In this document: one piece after another, positions 1 to 7,368 of the stretch
Position numbering within the stretch: the first letter of the stretch is position 1
How the letters are laid out: each line of letters opens with the position of its first letter
Source of the DNA: Candidatus Cloacimonadota bacterium
Lineage (GTDB): Bacteria; Cloacimonadota; Cloacimonadia; Cloacimonadales; WRIO01
Direction: 5' to 3'
Assembly: GCA_023230175.1 (NCBI GenBank)
Contig: JALNXV010000025.1
Span: 1-18,563 of the forward strand
Length of the DNA stretch: 18,563 nt
Notes under the pieces: generated by a model
Database searches by the model: none
What the model saw: the letters and a program-made list of their open reading frames with translations, nothing else
What the model was told of the DNA's origin: nothing
Translations under genes and position numbers: made by a program

Positions 1-279
1 TAATATAGAGGCAGCTGTAAGGGCAAATTCTTTAGGGAACAAATGTAAAATAGAGATTTTTTTCTTTTCTTGATATTGAATATTTATTAATTCTGTTTTA
101 AACTTGTTATCCATTTTATGAGATGTATATGATGACATTGCCGAAGATACTGCTTTATAATCCTTAAAGTCTTTTTTGCAATTAACACATCCTTCAAGAT
201 GTTTAATGACTACACCTTTTTTTGAATCAGCTAATAAATTATCTGCCAATAAAATAACTTCCTTTTTATTACATTTCAT
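1..279 (-). CDS. Anti-sigma factor-like protein with N-terminal zinc finger, 3' part outside window
   Basis: Partial gene: 93 codons are visible from ATG at 277-279 and the frame stays open to the left edge. The N-terminus carries Cys3, His27, Cys31 and Cys34 (HLEGCVNC), the C-x23-H-x3-C-x2-C arrangement of the zf-HC2/ZAS domain of anti-sigma factors. Residues 35-75 are charged and probably helical. A hydrophobic stretch begins near residue 84 (FALTAASIL) and could be the start of a membrane anchor. An AGAGGT ribosome-binding site precedes the start. In this family the zinc domain holds a sigma factor inactive at the membrane. Such genes usually follow their sigma gene directly, but here the gene follows phoR and a repeat; the only sigma gene in view is at 3187. 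Zinc-finger assignment is fairly firm; partner and exact role are unknown. Confidence 0.7.
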   Translation of the reverse strand, partial: MKCNKKEVILLADNLLADSKKGVVIKHLEGCVNCKKDFKDYKAVSSAMSSYTSHKMDNKFKTELINIQYQEKKKISILHLFPKEFALTAASIL

Positions 280-373
280 ACTCTACCTCTTAAACATATA
301 ACACCTAAGATTTTAAAATCCTGCAAATAATTCTCAAAATTTTTAAATTTCATCATACAACTATACATTCAAA

Positions 374-498
374 GGCTGTTGAATAATGTTGTTATGCGAG
401 CATCCCTGCTTGCACTAAAAACCTTAAGTGATAGGTATTATGTTATGAAACTACAAGCTGGAGGCTTGTAAGACAATAATTGAAATTATTCAACAGTC
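374..498 (+). repeat. Small interspersed repeat, copy 1, with terminal inverted repeats (MITE/REPIN-like)
   Basis: A non-coding element between phoR and the anti-sigma-like gene. Its ends GGCTGTTGAATAAT (374-387) and ATTATTCAACAGTC (485-498) are inverted repeats with one mismatch in 14. Inside are two short hairpins: 396-413 (GCGAGCA/TGCTTGC, one G-T wobble) and 451-470 (CTACAAGC/GCTTGTA). The same two hairpins recur, in reverse order, at 15964-16094, and in this order at 18505-18549. No clean target-site duplication is visible. No ORF is present, so any mobility would need a transposase in trans. Confidence 0.7.
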
Positions 499-519
499 TC
501 ATTCATTAAGATTTTAACA

Positions 520-2247
520 TTATTTAATAATTGGGAGAGAAATTTCAAAAGTAGTACCCTTAGCTTCTTCACTTTGCACATTAATTTTTCCATTATACTG
601 TAAAATAATATGTTTAACAATTGATAAGCCTAACCCTGTTCCACTATGTTTTTTTGAACGTGATTTATTGACTACATAGAAGCGTTCAAAAATTCTATCC
701 AAATCTTTTGTTGGAATTCCTATGCCTGAATCAGAAACTCTCAGCACTAAATTATTTGTGTTTTGCAAAATAATCTCTAATTTTATATATCCTTTTTCTG
801 TATATTGCAAAGCATTTTGTAAAAGATTAATAATAAGTTGTTCTAACTCATACTCGTTAGCATAGACAATTATCTCATCACTTGACGTATTAACTATGAA
901 ATCTATTTTTTTTTCGCTCATAGCTTTTACAAACATCTTTTTTATCTGTTCAATTAGATTATTGATATTAACATTATGTTTTTCAGCTATTACGCTATGT
1001 TCAAGTTTAGATAAAACAAGTAAATCTTGGGTTAGATTTATTAATCTTAAGGTATTTCTTTTAATGATATTTATGATTTCTACATTCTCTTGTTTTTCAA
1101 AATCTAAAGATTCGAGAAACCCATTAATTGCAGTTAACGGAGTTCTAAGTTCATGAGAGACATTTTCAATAAGATCTTTTTTAACCTGCTCTAAAGCCTT
1201 AAGTTCAGTGATGTTATAAAAGATAAAGATAGTTTCATTTTTAGAAAGCACTTTACTCACTTTAGCTAAGTAATAATTATTATCAATTTTTAATTCAAGT
1301 GTTTGAATTTTTTCATCTTGATAGGTTTTACGAATAAATTCTTTAATTTCCGGACTTTTAATTGCTTCCCAATAATGGCTTAAATCACTGGTACAATTAA
1401 GCATAAAATCTTGAAAGCTTTTATTACATAAGATAATTTCACCATTATTATTGATTACGCATAAAGGCTCGTTAATAGAGGTAATAATATTATTTAACTC
1501 ATTTTTTTGATTATTGAGTTCTTGCATTTGAGAATTAAGTTTATCAATCATCAAGTTAAAATTTTGTGCTAAAAAACCAAATTCATCCGTATTTTTAAGT
1601 AATACCTTGGCATTAAAATCTCCTTTAGCTATTTTTTTTGATGAGTTAACTAATTTTTTAATAGGTTTTGATAAACTTTTTGAAAACCAATAAACCAGCA
1701 ATAAACTTATAAATACTAATATTACGCCGAATTTCAATACATTGAGAAAAATATTATCAGTAATTTCTTTGATATCTCTTAATAAGTAACTTACTCTAGT
1801 TACTGCAATAAGTTTGTCATTTTTAAAAATTGGTTTTGCTATATATAACATTTCGGCGTTTAAAGAGGAACTATAGCGAGAAGCAATACCGGTCTTATTT
1901 TGCATAGCTTGAATAATTTCAGGTCTATTATTATGATTTTCCATTTTTAGATAATCTTTATCAGACTCAGCAATAATTTGCCCATCATTTTTGATAATTG
2001 TAAAACGTACTCCTGTTGATTGAGAGATATCACTCAACAAATCATTAAGCTCAACAATTGTGTTATTTTCAAGGTGTTCTGCTATATTTACATTAAATAC
2101 TTCCAGAATATTTGATAAGTTTTTAGTAGTTGTCTTTTTATAATTACTATGGATTATATGAAAATTGATAACAAGTATAATCGTTGTTATCATAATAATT
2201 AAAGCAACACTGGCACTAAATATTTTTAAAAAAAAAGTATTTTTCAT
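520..2247 (-). CDS. phoR: PhoR-like membrane sensor histidine kinase
   Basis: Sensor kinase of a PhoBR-type phosphate two-component system; it autophosphorylates on a histidine and passes the phosphate to PhoB. At 575 residues it has a full periplasmic-sensor layout: TM1 about 8-30, extracytoplasmic domain 31-167, TM2 168-188, HAMP 189-240, PAS-like domain about 254-345, HisKA with SHELRTP and phospho-accepting His365, then HATPase with N box (NLLQNALQY, around 474-482), G1 DSGIGI (506-511) and G2 GTGLGLSIV (536-544). All catalytic motifs look intact. The start overlaps the phoB stop in an ATGA, implying translational coupling. The large extracytoplasmic domain differs from E. coli PhoR, which has almost none, so a direct extracellular signal is possible. 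The phosphate role is inferred from the neighbouring pst-phoU operon. Confidence 0.88.
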   Translation of the reverse strand: MKNTFFLKIFSASVALIIMITTIILVINFHIIHSNYKKTTTKNLSNILEVFNVNIAEHLENNTIVELNDLLSDISQSTGVRFTIIKNDGQIIAESDKDYLKMENHNNRPEIIQAMQNKTGIASRYSSSLNAEMLYIAKPIFKNDKLIAVTRVSYLLRDIKEITDNIFLNVLKFGVILVFISLLLVYWFSKSLSKPIKKLVNSSKKIAKGDFNAKVLLKNTDEFGFLAQNFNLMIDKLNSQMQELNNQKNELNNIITSINEPLCVINNNGEIILCNKSFQDFMLNCTSDLSHYWEAIKSPEIKEFIRKTYQDEKIQTLELKIDNNYYLAKVSKVLSKNETIFIFYNITELKALEQVKKDLIENVSHELRTPLTAINGFLESLDFEKQENVEIINIIKRNTLRLINLTQDLLVLSKLEHSVIAEKHNVNINNLIEQIKKMFVKAMSEKKIDFIVNTSSDEIIVYANEYELEQLIINLLQNALQYTEKGYIKLEIILQNTNNLVLRVSDSGIGIPTKDLDRIFERFYVVNKSRSKKHSGTGLGLSIVKHIILQYNGKINVQSEEAKGTTFEISLPIIK

Positions 2248-2936
2248 ATTTCTAATTTATAACCTATCCCTCTGATATTTTTGATTAATTTTCCTGCTTC
2301 ACCTAATTTTTCACGTAGGTGGTTGATATGTACATCGATAGTCCTGTCTATAACTATTTTTTCATTGCCCCATAAATGATTAAGCAATTGATCTCTTGAA
2401 AAAACCCAGCTCTCCCTGCTTGCAAGTAATTGTAACAACTTAAACTCTGTTCCGGTTAAATCAATCTTTTTGTTTTTTACAGTAACACTCATCTTATCTA
2501 AATCAATAATTAAAGAATCATTAATCTTTATGATATTTGTTTTTGCAATCATAATTTTACGACGTAAAACTGCTTTTACTCTTGCGACCAATTCTCTGGG
2601 AGAAAAAGGTTTAATCACGTAATCATCCGCACCTAATTCTAAACCTAATATCCTATCCATAACATCTGATCTTGCAGTTAACATAATAATTGGAGTATCT
2701 CTTAAAGAATCATTGTTTCTGATACGTTTACATATCTCGAAACCATCATCATCCGGAAGCATCAAATCTAATACGAATAAACTTGGACGATATTTTAATG
2801 CTTCATCTATCAATTTACTTGTTTGTTCAAATGTCTTGGTTTTATAACCGGCCTTTTCAAGATTAATTTTAATTAATTCTAATATATCTTCTTCGTCATC
2901 AACGATGAAAATCAAATCTTGATTTTTATAATTCAT
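2244..2936 (-). CDS. phoB: PhoB-like OmpR-family response regulator
   Basis: DNA-binding partner of the PhoR-like kinase. Counting from the start chosen here, the receiver domain spans about 7-120 with the acidic pair Asp13/Asp14, phospho-acceptor Asp57 (VLDLMLPDDDG), Thr87 and Lys109 (KPFSPREL). A linker leads to an OmpR/PhoB winged helix at about 135-230, with TGTEFKLLQLLAS and the C-terminal RGIGYKLEI signature. I start at ATG 2934-2936 because GGAGGAA lies 5 bases upstream. The ATG four codons earlier (2946-2948) has no ribosome-binding site and itself overlaps that motif. The stop overlaps the phoR start. It faces the sigma gene across a 250-base divergent intergenic region, so it could regulate both directions. 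Length (230) is normal for the family. Confidence 0.9.
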   Translation of the reverse strand: MNYKNQDLIFIVDDEEDILELIKINLEKAGYKTKTFEQTSKLIDEALKYRPSLFVLDLMLPDDDGFEICKRIRNNDSLRDTPIIMLTARSDVMDRILGLELGADDYVIKPFSPRELVARVKAVLRRKIMIAKTNIIKINDSLIIDLDKMSVTVKNKKIDLTGTEFKLLQLLASRESWVFSRDQLLNHLWGNEKIVIDRTIDVHINHLREKLGEAGKLIKNIRGIGYKLEI

Positions 2937-2939
2937 CAA

Positions 2940-2946
2940 TTCCTCC
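2940..2946 (-). promoter_or_regulatory. Ribosome-binding site that decides the phoB start
   Basis: On the minus strand GGAGGAA lies 5 bases (counted from GGAGG) before ATG 2934-2936. It overlaps the upstream in-frame ATG at 2946-2948, which has only AT-rich sequence before it. This favours the shorter 230-residue PhoB. Confidence 0.6.
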
Positions 2947-3026
2947 ATTATTTAAATTAATCTATTATCCTTCTTACAGAAAAAATGCTTTTAAGTCAAT
3001 CTCTTTTTTTTATAAAGCTTTACTTA

Positions 3027-3059
3027 TATGACTAAAAATAAATCTTTATTTTTGTCATA
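3027..3059. promoter_or_regulatory. Long inverted repeat in the phoB/sigma divergent region, candidate operator
   Basis: Left arm TATGACTAAAAATAAA (3027-3042) and right arm TTTATTTTTGTCATA (3045-3059) are complementary except for one extra base, with a 2-base centre. The TATGAC/GTCATA ends are the least AT-biased part. The position between the divergent phoB and sigma starts, well upstream of both, suits a regulator binding as a dimer. It could also act as a hairpin in a phoB leader. No binding protein can be named from sequence alone. Confidence 0.4.
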
Positions 3060-3114
3060 ACTGCTTGATTTTTAGAAAAATAGAATTATTTAAATAATTA
3101 AAAAGCATCAATAT

Positions 3115-3181
3115 CTATCTTAAATCTTAATCAATAAAAAATATATTCTTTATACTATCTTAACAATTATATGCTATCTTA
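3115..3181 (+). promoter_or_regulatory. Three identical CTATCTTA octamers upstream of the sigma gene
   Basis: Exact CTATCTTA occurs at 3115-3122, 3155-3162 and 3174-3181, all in the same orientation. The last copy ends 5 bases before the sigma gene ATG. The middle copy overlaps a possible -10 hexamer TATACT (3151-3156), which lacks a good -35. The arrangement resembles operator or iteron-like sites. An independent-base estimate at about 30% GC expects roughly 0.01 copies of a given octamer with this composition in 230 bases per strand. Confidence 0.4.
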
Positions 3182-3186
3182 TAGAT

Positions 3187-3675
3187 ATGAAAAATAATGA
3201 AAATATAAAAATTGAAGATTATGTTAATCTTGTGAAATCCATCGCAGGGAAATATTGTAAATATGGTTTGCCTTTTGAGGACTTAGTTCAAGAAGGTATG
3301 ATTGGTTTACTTGAAGCAAAAAACAGATTTAAGGAAGACAAAAACACCGCTTTTACTACCTATGCATATTTTTGGATAAAGAAAAAAATATTAGAAGCAT
3401 TATCCAAAGAGACAAAAACTTCTCTGAATTCAATAGAATTAAAAGAAGAAATACTTTCAGATAAACAAGAACCCATAATCAAAGACATTTCTATTAAAAA
3501 ACAAAAAATATCAATTCCAAATAACTTTCCTCAAAAAGAAAAAGAGATTTTAGACTTATATTACAACGAACATAAAACATATAATGAAATTGCTGAAATT
3601 ATAAGCATCAGCAGAGAACAAGTAAGACAACTAATGAATAAAGCTATTAGAAGACTAAAATTTATTAAATCTTAA
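3187..3675 (+). CDS. Short sigma-70-family RNA polymerase sigma factor (regions 2 and 4 only)
   Basis: A 162-residue sigma factor that would direct RNA polymerase to a specific promoter set. Region 2 spans about 10-75 (FEDLVQEGMIGLLEAKNRF, then FTTYAYFWIKKKILEAL). Its wording is closer to group 3 sigmas (FliA, SigF/SigB-like) than to typical ECF sigmas. A lysine/glutamate-rich linker of about 40 residues (76-112) replaces region 3. Region 4 spans about 113-160, with helix-turn-helix TYNEIAEIISISREQVRQLMNKAIRRLK. The overall length is ECF-like, so the protein is an architectural hybrid. It has no clear ribosome-binding site (TATCTTATAG before ATG), suggesting weak or regulated translation. It lies 68 bases upstream of pstS on the same strand, so control of pst or co-transcription with it are both possible. 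Family is firm; regulon is inferred. Confidence 0.85.
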   Translation: MKNNENIKIEDYVNLVKSIAGKYCKYGLPFEDLVQEGMIGLLEAKNRFKEDKNTAFTTYAYFWIKKKILEALSKETKTSLNSIELKEEILSDKQEPIIKDISIKKQKISIPNNFPQKEKEILDLYYNEHKTYNEIAEIISISREQVRQLMNKAIRRLKFIKS

Positions 3676-3714
3676 CAATTCTTTTAATTAATTTTAATTA
3701 TCCGGCAGTATTAG
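3672..3714 (+). promoter_or_regulatory. Candidate PhoB-type direct repeats and -10 before pstS
   Basis: TTAACA (3672-3677), TTTAAT (3683-3688) and TTTAAT (3693-3698) recur with a 10-11 base period. They are followed about 10 bases later by a weak -10-like TATTAG (3709-3714). This spacing resembles PhoP/PhoB boxes, in which 6-7 base half-sites repeat every 11 bases and stand in for the -35. The region is very AT-rich, so chance is a serious alternative. The first repeat overlaps the sigma gene stop codon. Confidence 0.3.
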
Positions 3715-3743
3715 ATAAGCATAATTTATAAAGGAGAAACAAA

Positions 3744-4784
3744 ATGAAAAAAATTTTTATCACTTTACTAACAATCGCAATAAGCTTTAGTTTTTTTAAA
3801 TTAGAAGCACAAAAACACACAGAATTACTTGGTGCCGGAGCTACATTCCCTTACCCTCTTTACAGCAGAATGTTTGAAGATTATTACAAACAAACAAATA
3901 TCAAAGTAAATTATCAGGGTATTGGATCCGGTGGCGGCATAAGACAATTAATCAGCAAAACAGTTGATTTTGGTGGTACCGATGCAATTGTTACTCCTGA
4001 TAAAATTGCCGAAGCAGGCACTAAAATAGTACATGTACCAATATGTTTAGGAGCTGTTGTAATTACTTATAATTTACCAAACAGCCCTAAACTCAAGTTA
4101 AACTCTGATATTATTTCTGATATATACTTAGGAAAAATCGTGAAATGGAATGATGAAGCTATACAAAAATTAAATCCTTCAGTAAAATTACCTGCTCTTA
4201 ACATTGCTGTAGTTAGACGTTCTGATGGTAGTGGAACAACTTCAATTTTTACAAATTATCTTTCAAAAATAAGTTCAGAATGGAAAGATAAAGTTGGTGA
4301 AGGTACTTCTATAAACTGGCCTGTAGGCTTAGGAGCAAAAGGCAATCCCGGCGTTGCAGGAATGGTTCAACAAGTACCCGGAGCAATCGGATATGTAGAA
4401 TTAATATATGCTATGAGTAATAATATGCCTTATGCTGATATAAAAAATAAATCAGGCAATTTTGTAGAGCCATCATTAACCAGCGTCAGCCTTTCAGCAG
4501 ACATAGATTTACCTGATGACACATTAGTATCATTAACTGACACAGATGCAAAATTTGGATATCCAATAAGTGGCTTTACTTGGATTATTTTATATCAAGA
4601 ACAAAACTATTCAAATAGAACTAATGTTCAAGCATACGAAACTGCACAATTACTTAATTGGATGATAAATGAAGGTCAAAAACACGCAGAACCTTTACAT
4701 TATGCACCTCTTTCAAAAGAAGCTCAAAAAAAGGCTCAAAATATTATTAAGAACTTAACTTTTAAAGGTAAAAAGTTACTTTAA
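3744..4784 (+). CDS. pstS: Periplasmic phosphate-binding protein PstS
   Basis: High-affinity phosphate receptor that feeds the PstCAB transporter. The 346-residue product has a Sec signal peptide (KK then a hydrophobic run at about 4-19, likely cleavage after LEA near residue 22); there is no lipobox. Family signatures are clear: LLGAGATFPYPLYSRMFEDY, YQGIGSGGGIRQL, DFGGTDA, RRSDGSGTTSIFTNYLS and PGAIGYVELIYA. The SGG, TD and RSDGSGTT segments are those that bind phosphate in the family. Length is as expected. A strong AAGGAG (3731-3736) precedes ATG. It heads the pst operon and is followed by a hairpin (4821-4849), a common way to give more binding protein than transporter. Confidence 0.96.
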   Translation: MKKIFITLLTIAISFSFFKLEAQKHTELLGAGATFPYPLYSRMFEDYYKQTNIKVNYQGIGSGGGIRQLISKTVDFGGTDAIVTPDKIAEAGTKIVHVPICLGAVVITYNLPNSPKLKLNSDIISDIYLGKIVKWNDEAIQKLNPSVKLPALNIAVVRRSDGSGTTSIFTNYLSKISSEWKDKVGEGTSINWPVGLGAKGNPGVAGMVQQVPGAIGYVELIYAMSNNMPYADIKNKSGNFVEPSLTSVSLSADIDLPDDTLVSLTDTDAKFGYPISGFTWIILYQEQNYSNRTNVQAYETAQLLNWMINEGQKHAEPLHYAPLSKEAQKKAQNIIKNLTFKGKKLL

Positions 4785-4820
4785 AATATGAGATGTTTAT
4801 TTGATGATACATCCTTCCTC

Positions 4821-4864
4821 ATTAAGCCCTTCAATCGGGAGGGCTTAATACTTCATAAAATGAA
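4821..4864 (+). terminator. Hairpin pair between pstS and pstC, likely attenuator or mRNA-stabilising element
   Basis: The first hairpin has ten perfect pairs, ATTAAGCCCT (4821-4830) with AGGGCTTAAT (4840-4849), loop of nine. A second small one, TTCAT/ATGAA (4852-4864), is followed by ATTTTTTATTT just before the pstC ribosome-binding site GGAG. The T-run follows the weak second hairpin rather than the strong first one. Partial termination or protection of the pstS 3' end would both lower pstC relative to pstS. Confidence 0.55.
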
Positions 4865-4884
4865 ATTTTTTATTTGGAGCATAA

Positions 4885-5748
4885 ATGTTTAATGACAAAC
4901 TTTTTAAATATTCTTTATTCTTTTTTTCAATTTTAATGTTGTTGATATTAGCTATAATCTTTTTTACACTACTTGATGGGTCAATGTTGGCAATAAAAAA
5001 TAATGGATTTAGTTTCTTGTATAGTTCTATTTGGAATCCTGTAATGGATGAATACGGAGCATTACCTTTTTTATCAGGAACACTTATAACATCATTTTTA
5101 TCATTAATTATTTGCATTCCTTTTGCTTTAGTTGTAGCAATATTACTTGGGGAATATTATAAAAAAGGCATATTCTCTACTGCTCTCAATACAGCTATAG
5201 AGCTTCTTGCAGGAATTCCATCCATTATTTATGGTTTTTGGGGATTATTCTTTTTTGTGCCGATAATGAGACAAATTCAAATGAGAGTTAATGTACCTCC
5301 GTTTGGAGTCGGAATTATAACTGCATCAATTATTTTAACAATAATGATTATTCCTTATGCTGCAAGCATTGCAAGAGAAATTATTAATATGGTTCCGTCT
5401 GATTTAAAAGAAGCAGCTTACTCATTGGGAGCTACACGACTGGAAATAGTTAAAAACATTATTTTACCTCACTCCTTTTCCGGAATATTTGCAGGTATTT
5501 TACTCGCCTTAGGAAGAGCTTTAGGAGAAACAATGGCAGTAACAATGGTAATAGGTAACGCTAATATTATTCCCAAATCTTTTTTTTCTCCGGGAAATAC
5601 AATGGCAAGCTTAATTGCAAATGAATTTGCAGAAGCAGCTCAAAATATTCATTTATCATCTTTAGTACAAATTGGTTTATTACTATTTTTAGTAACCGCT
5701 ATTATCAATATTATCGGGCAAAAAGTATTACAAAAATTTAAATATTAA
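4885..5748 (+). CDS. pstC: Phosphate ABC transporter permease PstC
   Basis: Inner-membrane subunit that, with PstA, forms the phosphate channel. The 287-residue protein has about six membrane segments, beginning with a hydrophobic stretch at about 10-30. Family features are GTLITSFLSLIICIPFALVVAILLGEY (start of the BPD_transp_1 domain), ELLAGIPSIIYGFWGLFFFVP, and the cytoplasmic EAA loop EAAYSLGATRLEIVKNIILP, which docks on PstB. It ends with ALGRALGETMAVTMVIGN, typical of PstC. TTGGAG lies before the start and the next gene follows after 18 bases. The glycine- and proline-bearing conserved motifs all appear intact. Confidence 0.95.
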   Translation: MFNDKLFKYSLFFFSILMLLILAIIFFTLLDGSMLAIKNNGFSFLYSSIWNPVMDEYGALPFLSGTLITSFLSLIICIPFALVVAILLGEYYKKGIFSTALNTAIELLAGIPSIIYGFWGLFFFVPIMRQIQMRVNVPPFGVGIITASIILTIMIIPYAASIAREIINMVPSDLKEAAYSLGATRLEIVKNIILPHSFSGIFAGILLALGRALGETMAVTMVIGNANIIPKSFFSPGNTMASLIANEFAEAAQNIHLSSLVQIGLLLFLVTAIINIIGQKVLQKFKY

Positions 5749-5766
5749 ATAAAGGAAGCATTCATA

Positions 5767-6615
5767 ATGACAGATTATCAGTTTAATAAACGTATTTTAT
5801 TAGATAAAATTTTTAAATATTTGTTAATTCTAATGGCAACTATCATCTTAATTCCTCTATTTTTAATCTTATATTTTCTTTTTTCAAAGGGGATTCAAGC
5901 ACTTAATTGGAATTTCTTCTATAAAATGCCTGCAGCAATGGGAGATTTAGGTGGAGGTATAGCAAATGCAATAGTAGGTACTATTATATTAATCTTAACT
6001 GCTTCAATTATTGCCATCCCGATTGGCATTTTAGTTGGTATATTTTTAGCAGAATATAAAGACCTCAAATTAAGTTATTGGGTAAAAATTTCCTGTGAAA
6101 TATTACAAGGAACTCCCTCTATTGTAATAGGCATTGTTGCGTGGAGTTGGATAGTGAAACCAATGGGAATTTTTTCAGCTTTTTCCGGGGGCATTGCTTT
6201 AGCATTAATGATGTTACCTATAATTATTCGCTCGGTTGAAGAAACAATAAAATTAATACCCTTAAATTTAAAAGAAGCATCTCTTTCTTTAGGTGTACCA
6301 TACTATAAAACAATATTAAAAGTTATCTTGCCTACAGGTTTAAGCAGTATAATTTCAGGTATTTTGCTGTCTATCTCAAGAATAGCCGGAGAAACTGCTC
6401 CATTAATCTTTACTGCATTTGGAAATCCCTTTATGAGTACAAATCTATTTCGACCTATTGAAAGTATGCCACTTTTAATTTTTAGATATGCTTCAAGTCC
6501 CTTCCCAAATCTACATAACATAGCGTGGGGAGCATCATTTAGCTTAGTTATGTTTATCCTAATTTTAAATCTAATATCAAAAGGAGTTTCGAAAAAATGG
6601 AAAATAAAGTATTAG
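5767..6615 (+). CDS. pstA: Phosphate ABC transporter permease PstA
   Basis: Second channel subunit of the phosphate importer, pairing with PstC in the inner membrane. The product has 282 residues and about six transmembrane segments. Diagnostic motifs are [18 protein letters not shown], the EAA loop [22 protein letters not shown], and [21 protein letters not shown], which is specific to PstA (GETAPL) as opposed to PstC (GETMAV). AAGGAAG precedes the start. Its last 19 bases overlap the start of pstB in another frame, suggesting coupled translation of the permease and its ATPase. Confidence 0.95.
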   Translation: MTDYQFNKRILLDKIFKYLLILMATIILIPLFLILYFLFSKGIQALNWNFFYKMPAAMGDLGGGIANAIVGTIILILTASIIAIPIGILVGIFLAEYKDLKLSYWVKISCEILQGTPSIVIGIVAWSWIVKPMGIFSAFSGGIALALMMLPIIIRSVEETIKLIPLNLKEASLSLGVPYYKTILKVILPTGLSSIISGILLSISRIAGETAPLIFTAFGNPFMSTNLFRPIESMPLLIFRYASSPFPNLHNIAWGASFSLVMFILILNLISKGVSKKWKIKY

Positions 6616-7355
6616 AAATTAAAAACTTTTACGCCTCTTACGGAGAAGAAGATATAATTAAAAATATCAATTTAAATATTTATAATAAAAAAATCACTGC
6701 TATGATGGGTCCATCCGGATGTGGTAAATCTACCCTAATGAGATGTGTAAACCGAATGCATGAATTGAACCCTAATGCTTCGCATAAAGGAAATATCTTT
6801 CTCAATTCAAAAGATATCTTTAAAATAAATGCTATCTTGCTTAGAAGAAAAGTAGGTATGGTATTTCAAAAACCTAATCCTTTCCCTACTATGAGTATTT
6901 ATGATAACGTCATAGCCGGATACAAATTAAACGGTATAAAAAAATCTAAAGAAGAAAAAGATTACTTAGTTGAAGATTCTCTTAAAAATGCAGCGTTATG
7001 GGAAGAAGTAAAAAATGCTTTACATAAAAAAGGAACTTTCTTATCCGGAGGACAACAACAAAGATTATGTATTGCCAGAGCATTAGCAATGAAACCGGAA
7101 ATACTTTTACTTGATGAGCCAACTTCTGCTTTAGACCCAAACTCCACTGCTTTTATTGAAGAACTTATTGTTAATCTTAAAAAAACTGTAAGTATCTTAT
7201 TAGTAACACATAACATAGCACAAGCTGCAAGAGTTTCTGATTATACAGCTTTTATTTTTTTAGGAGAATTAATTGAATTCGGTGAAACAGATAAAGTATT
7301 TACAGTTCCTCAAGATAAACGTACAGAAGAATATCTTACCGGAAAATTTGGTTGA
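6597..7355 (+). CDS. pstB: Phosphate ABC transporter ATPase PstB
   Basis: ATP-hydrolysing subunit that powers PstSCA phosphate import at the cytoplasmic face. Motifs in order over 252 residues: Walker [10 protein letters not shown] (38-46), Q-loop Gln91 in [19 protein letters not shown] (a PstB hallmark), signature LSGGQQQR (149-156), Walker B ILLLDEP (169-175), D-loop SALD and switch His205. LNRMHEL-like wording (VNRMHELNP) after Walker A is also typical of PstB. AAAAGGAG inside the end of pstA serves as its ribosome-binding site. phoU starts 13 bases after its stop. All catalytic residues are present and length is normal. Confidence 0.97.
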   Translation: MENKVLEIKNFYASYGEEDIIKNINLNIYNKKITAMMGPSGCGKSTLMRCVNRMHELNPNASHKGNIFLNSKDIFKINAILLRRKVGMVFQKPNPFPTMSIYDNVIAGYKLNGIKKSKEEKDYLVEDSLKNAALWEEVKNALHKKGTFLSGGQQQRLCIARALAMKPEILLLDEPTSALDPNSTAFIEELIVNLKKTVSILLVTHNIAQAARVSDYTAFIFLGELIEFGETDKVFTVPQDKRTEEYLTGKFG

Positions 7356-7368
7356 TTAAGGAGTTATA

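Noticed and set aside
896..1156. 86-codon plus-strand open frame
   Set aside because: Antisense to the HisKA/HATPase part of phoR; hydrophobic composition is a by-product of the opposite strand.
3052..3069. TTGTCATAACTGCTTGA as an E. coli-type Pho box
   Set aside because: Only the first half resembles CTGTCAT; the second half-site fails, and the first half belongs to the inverted repeat at 3027-3059.
4845..5117. 90-codon minus-strand open frame
   Set aside because: Antisense to pstC, with no ribosome-binding site or family match.
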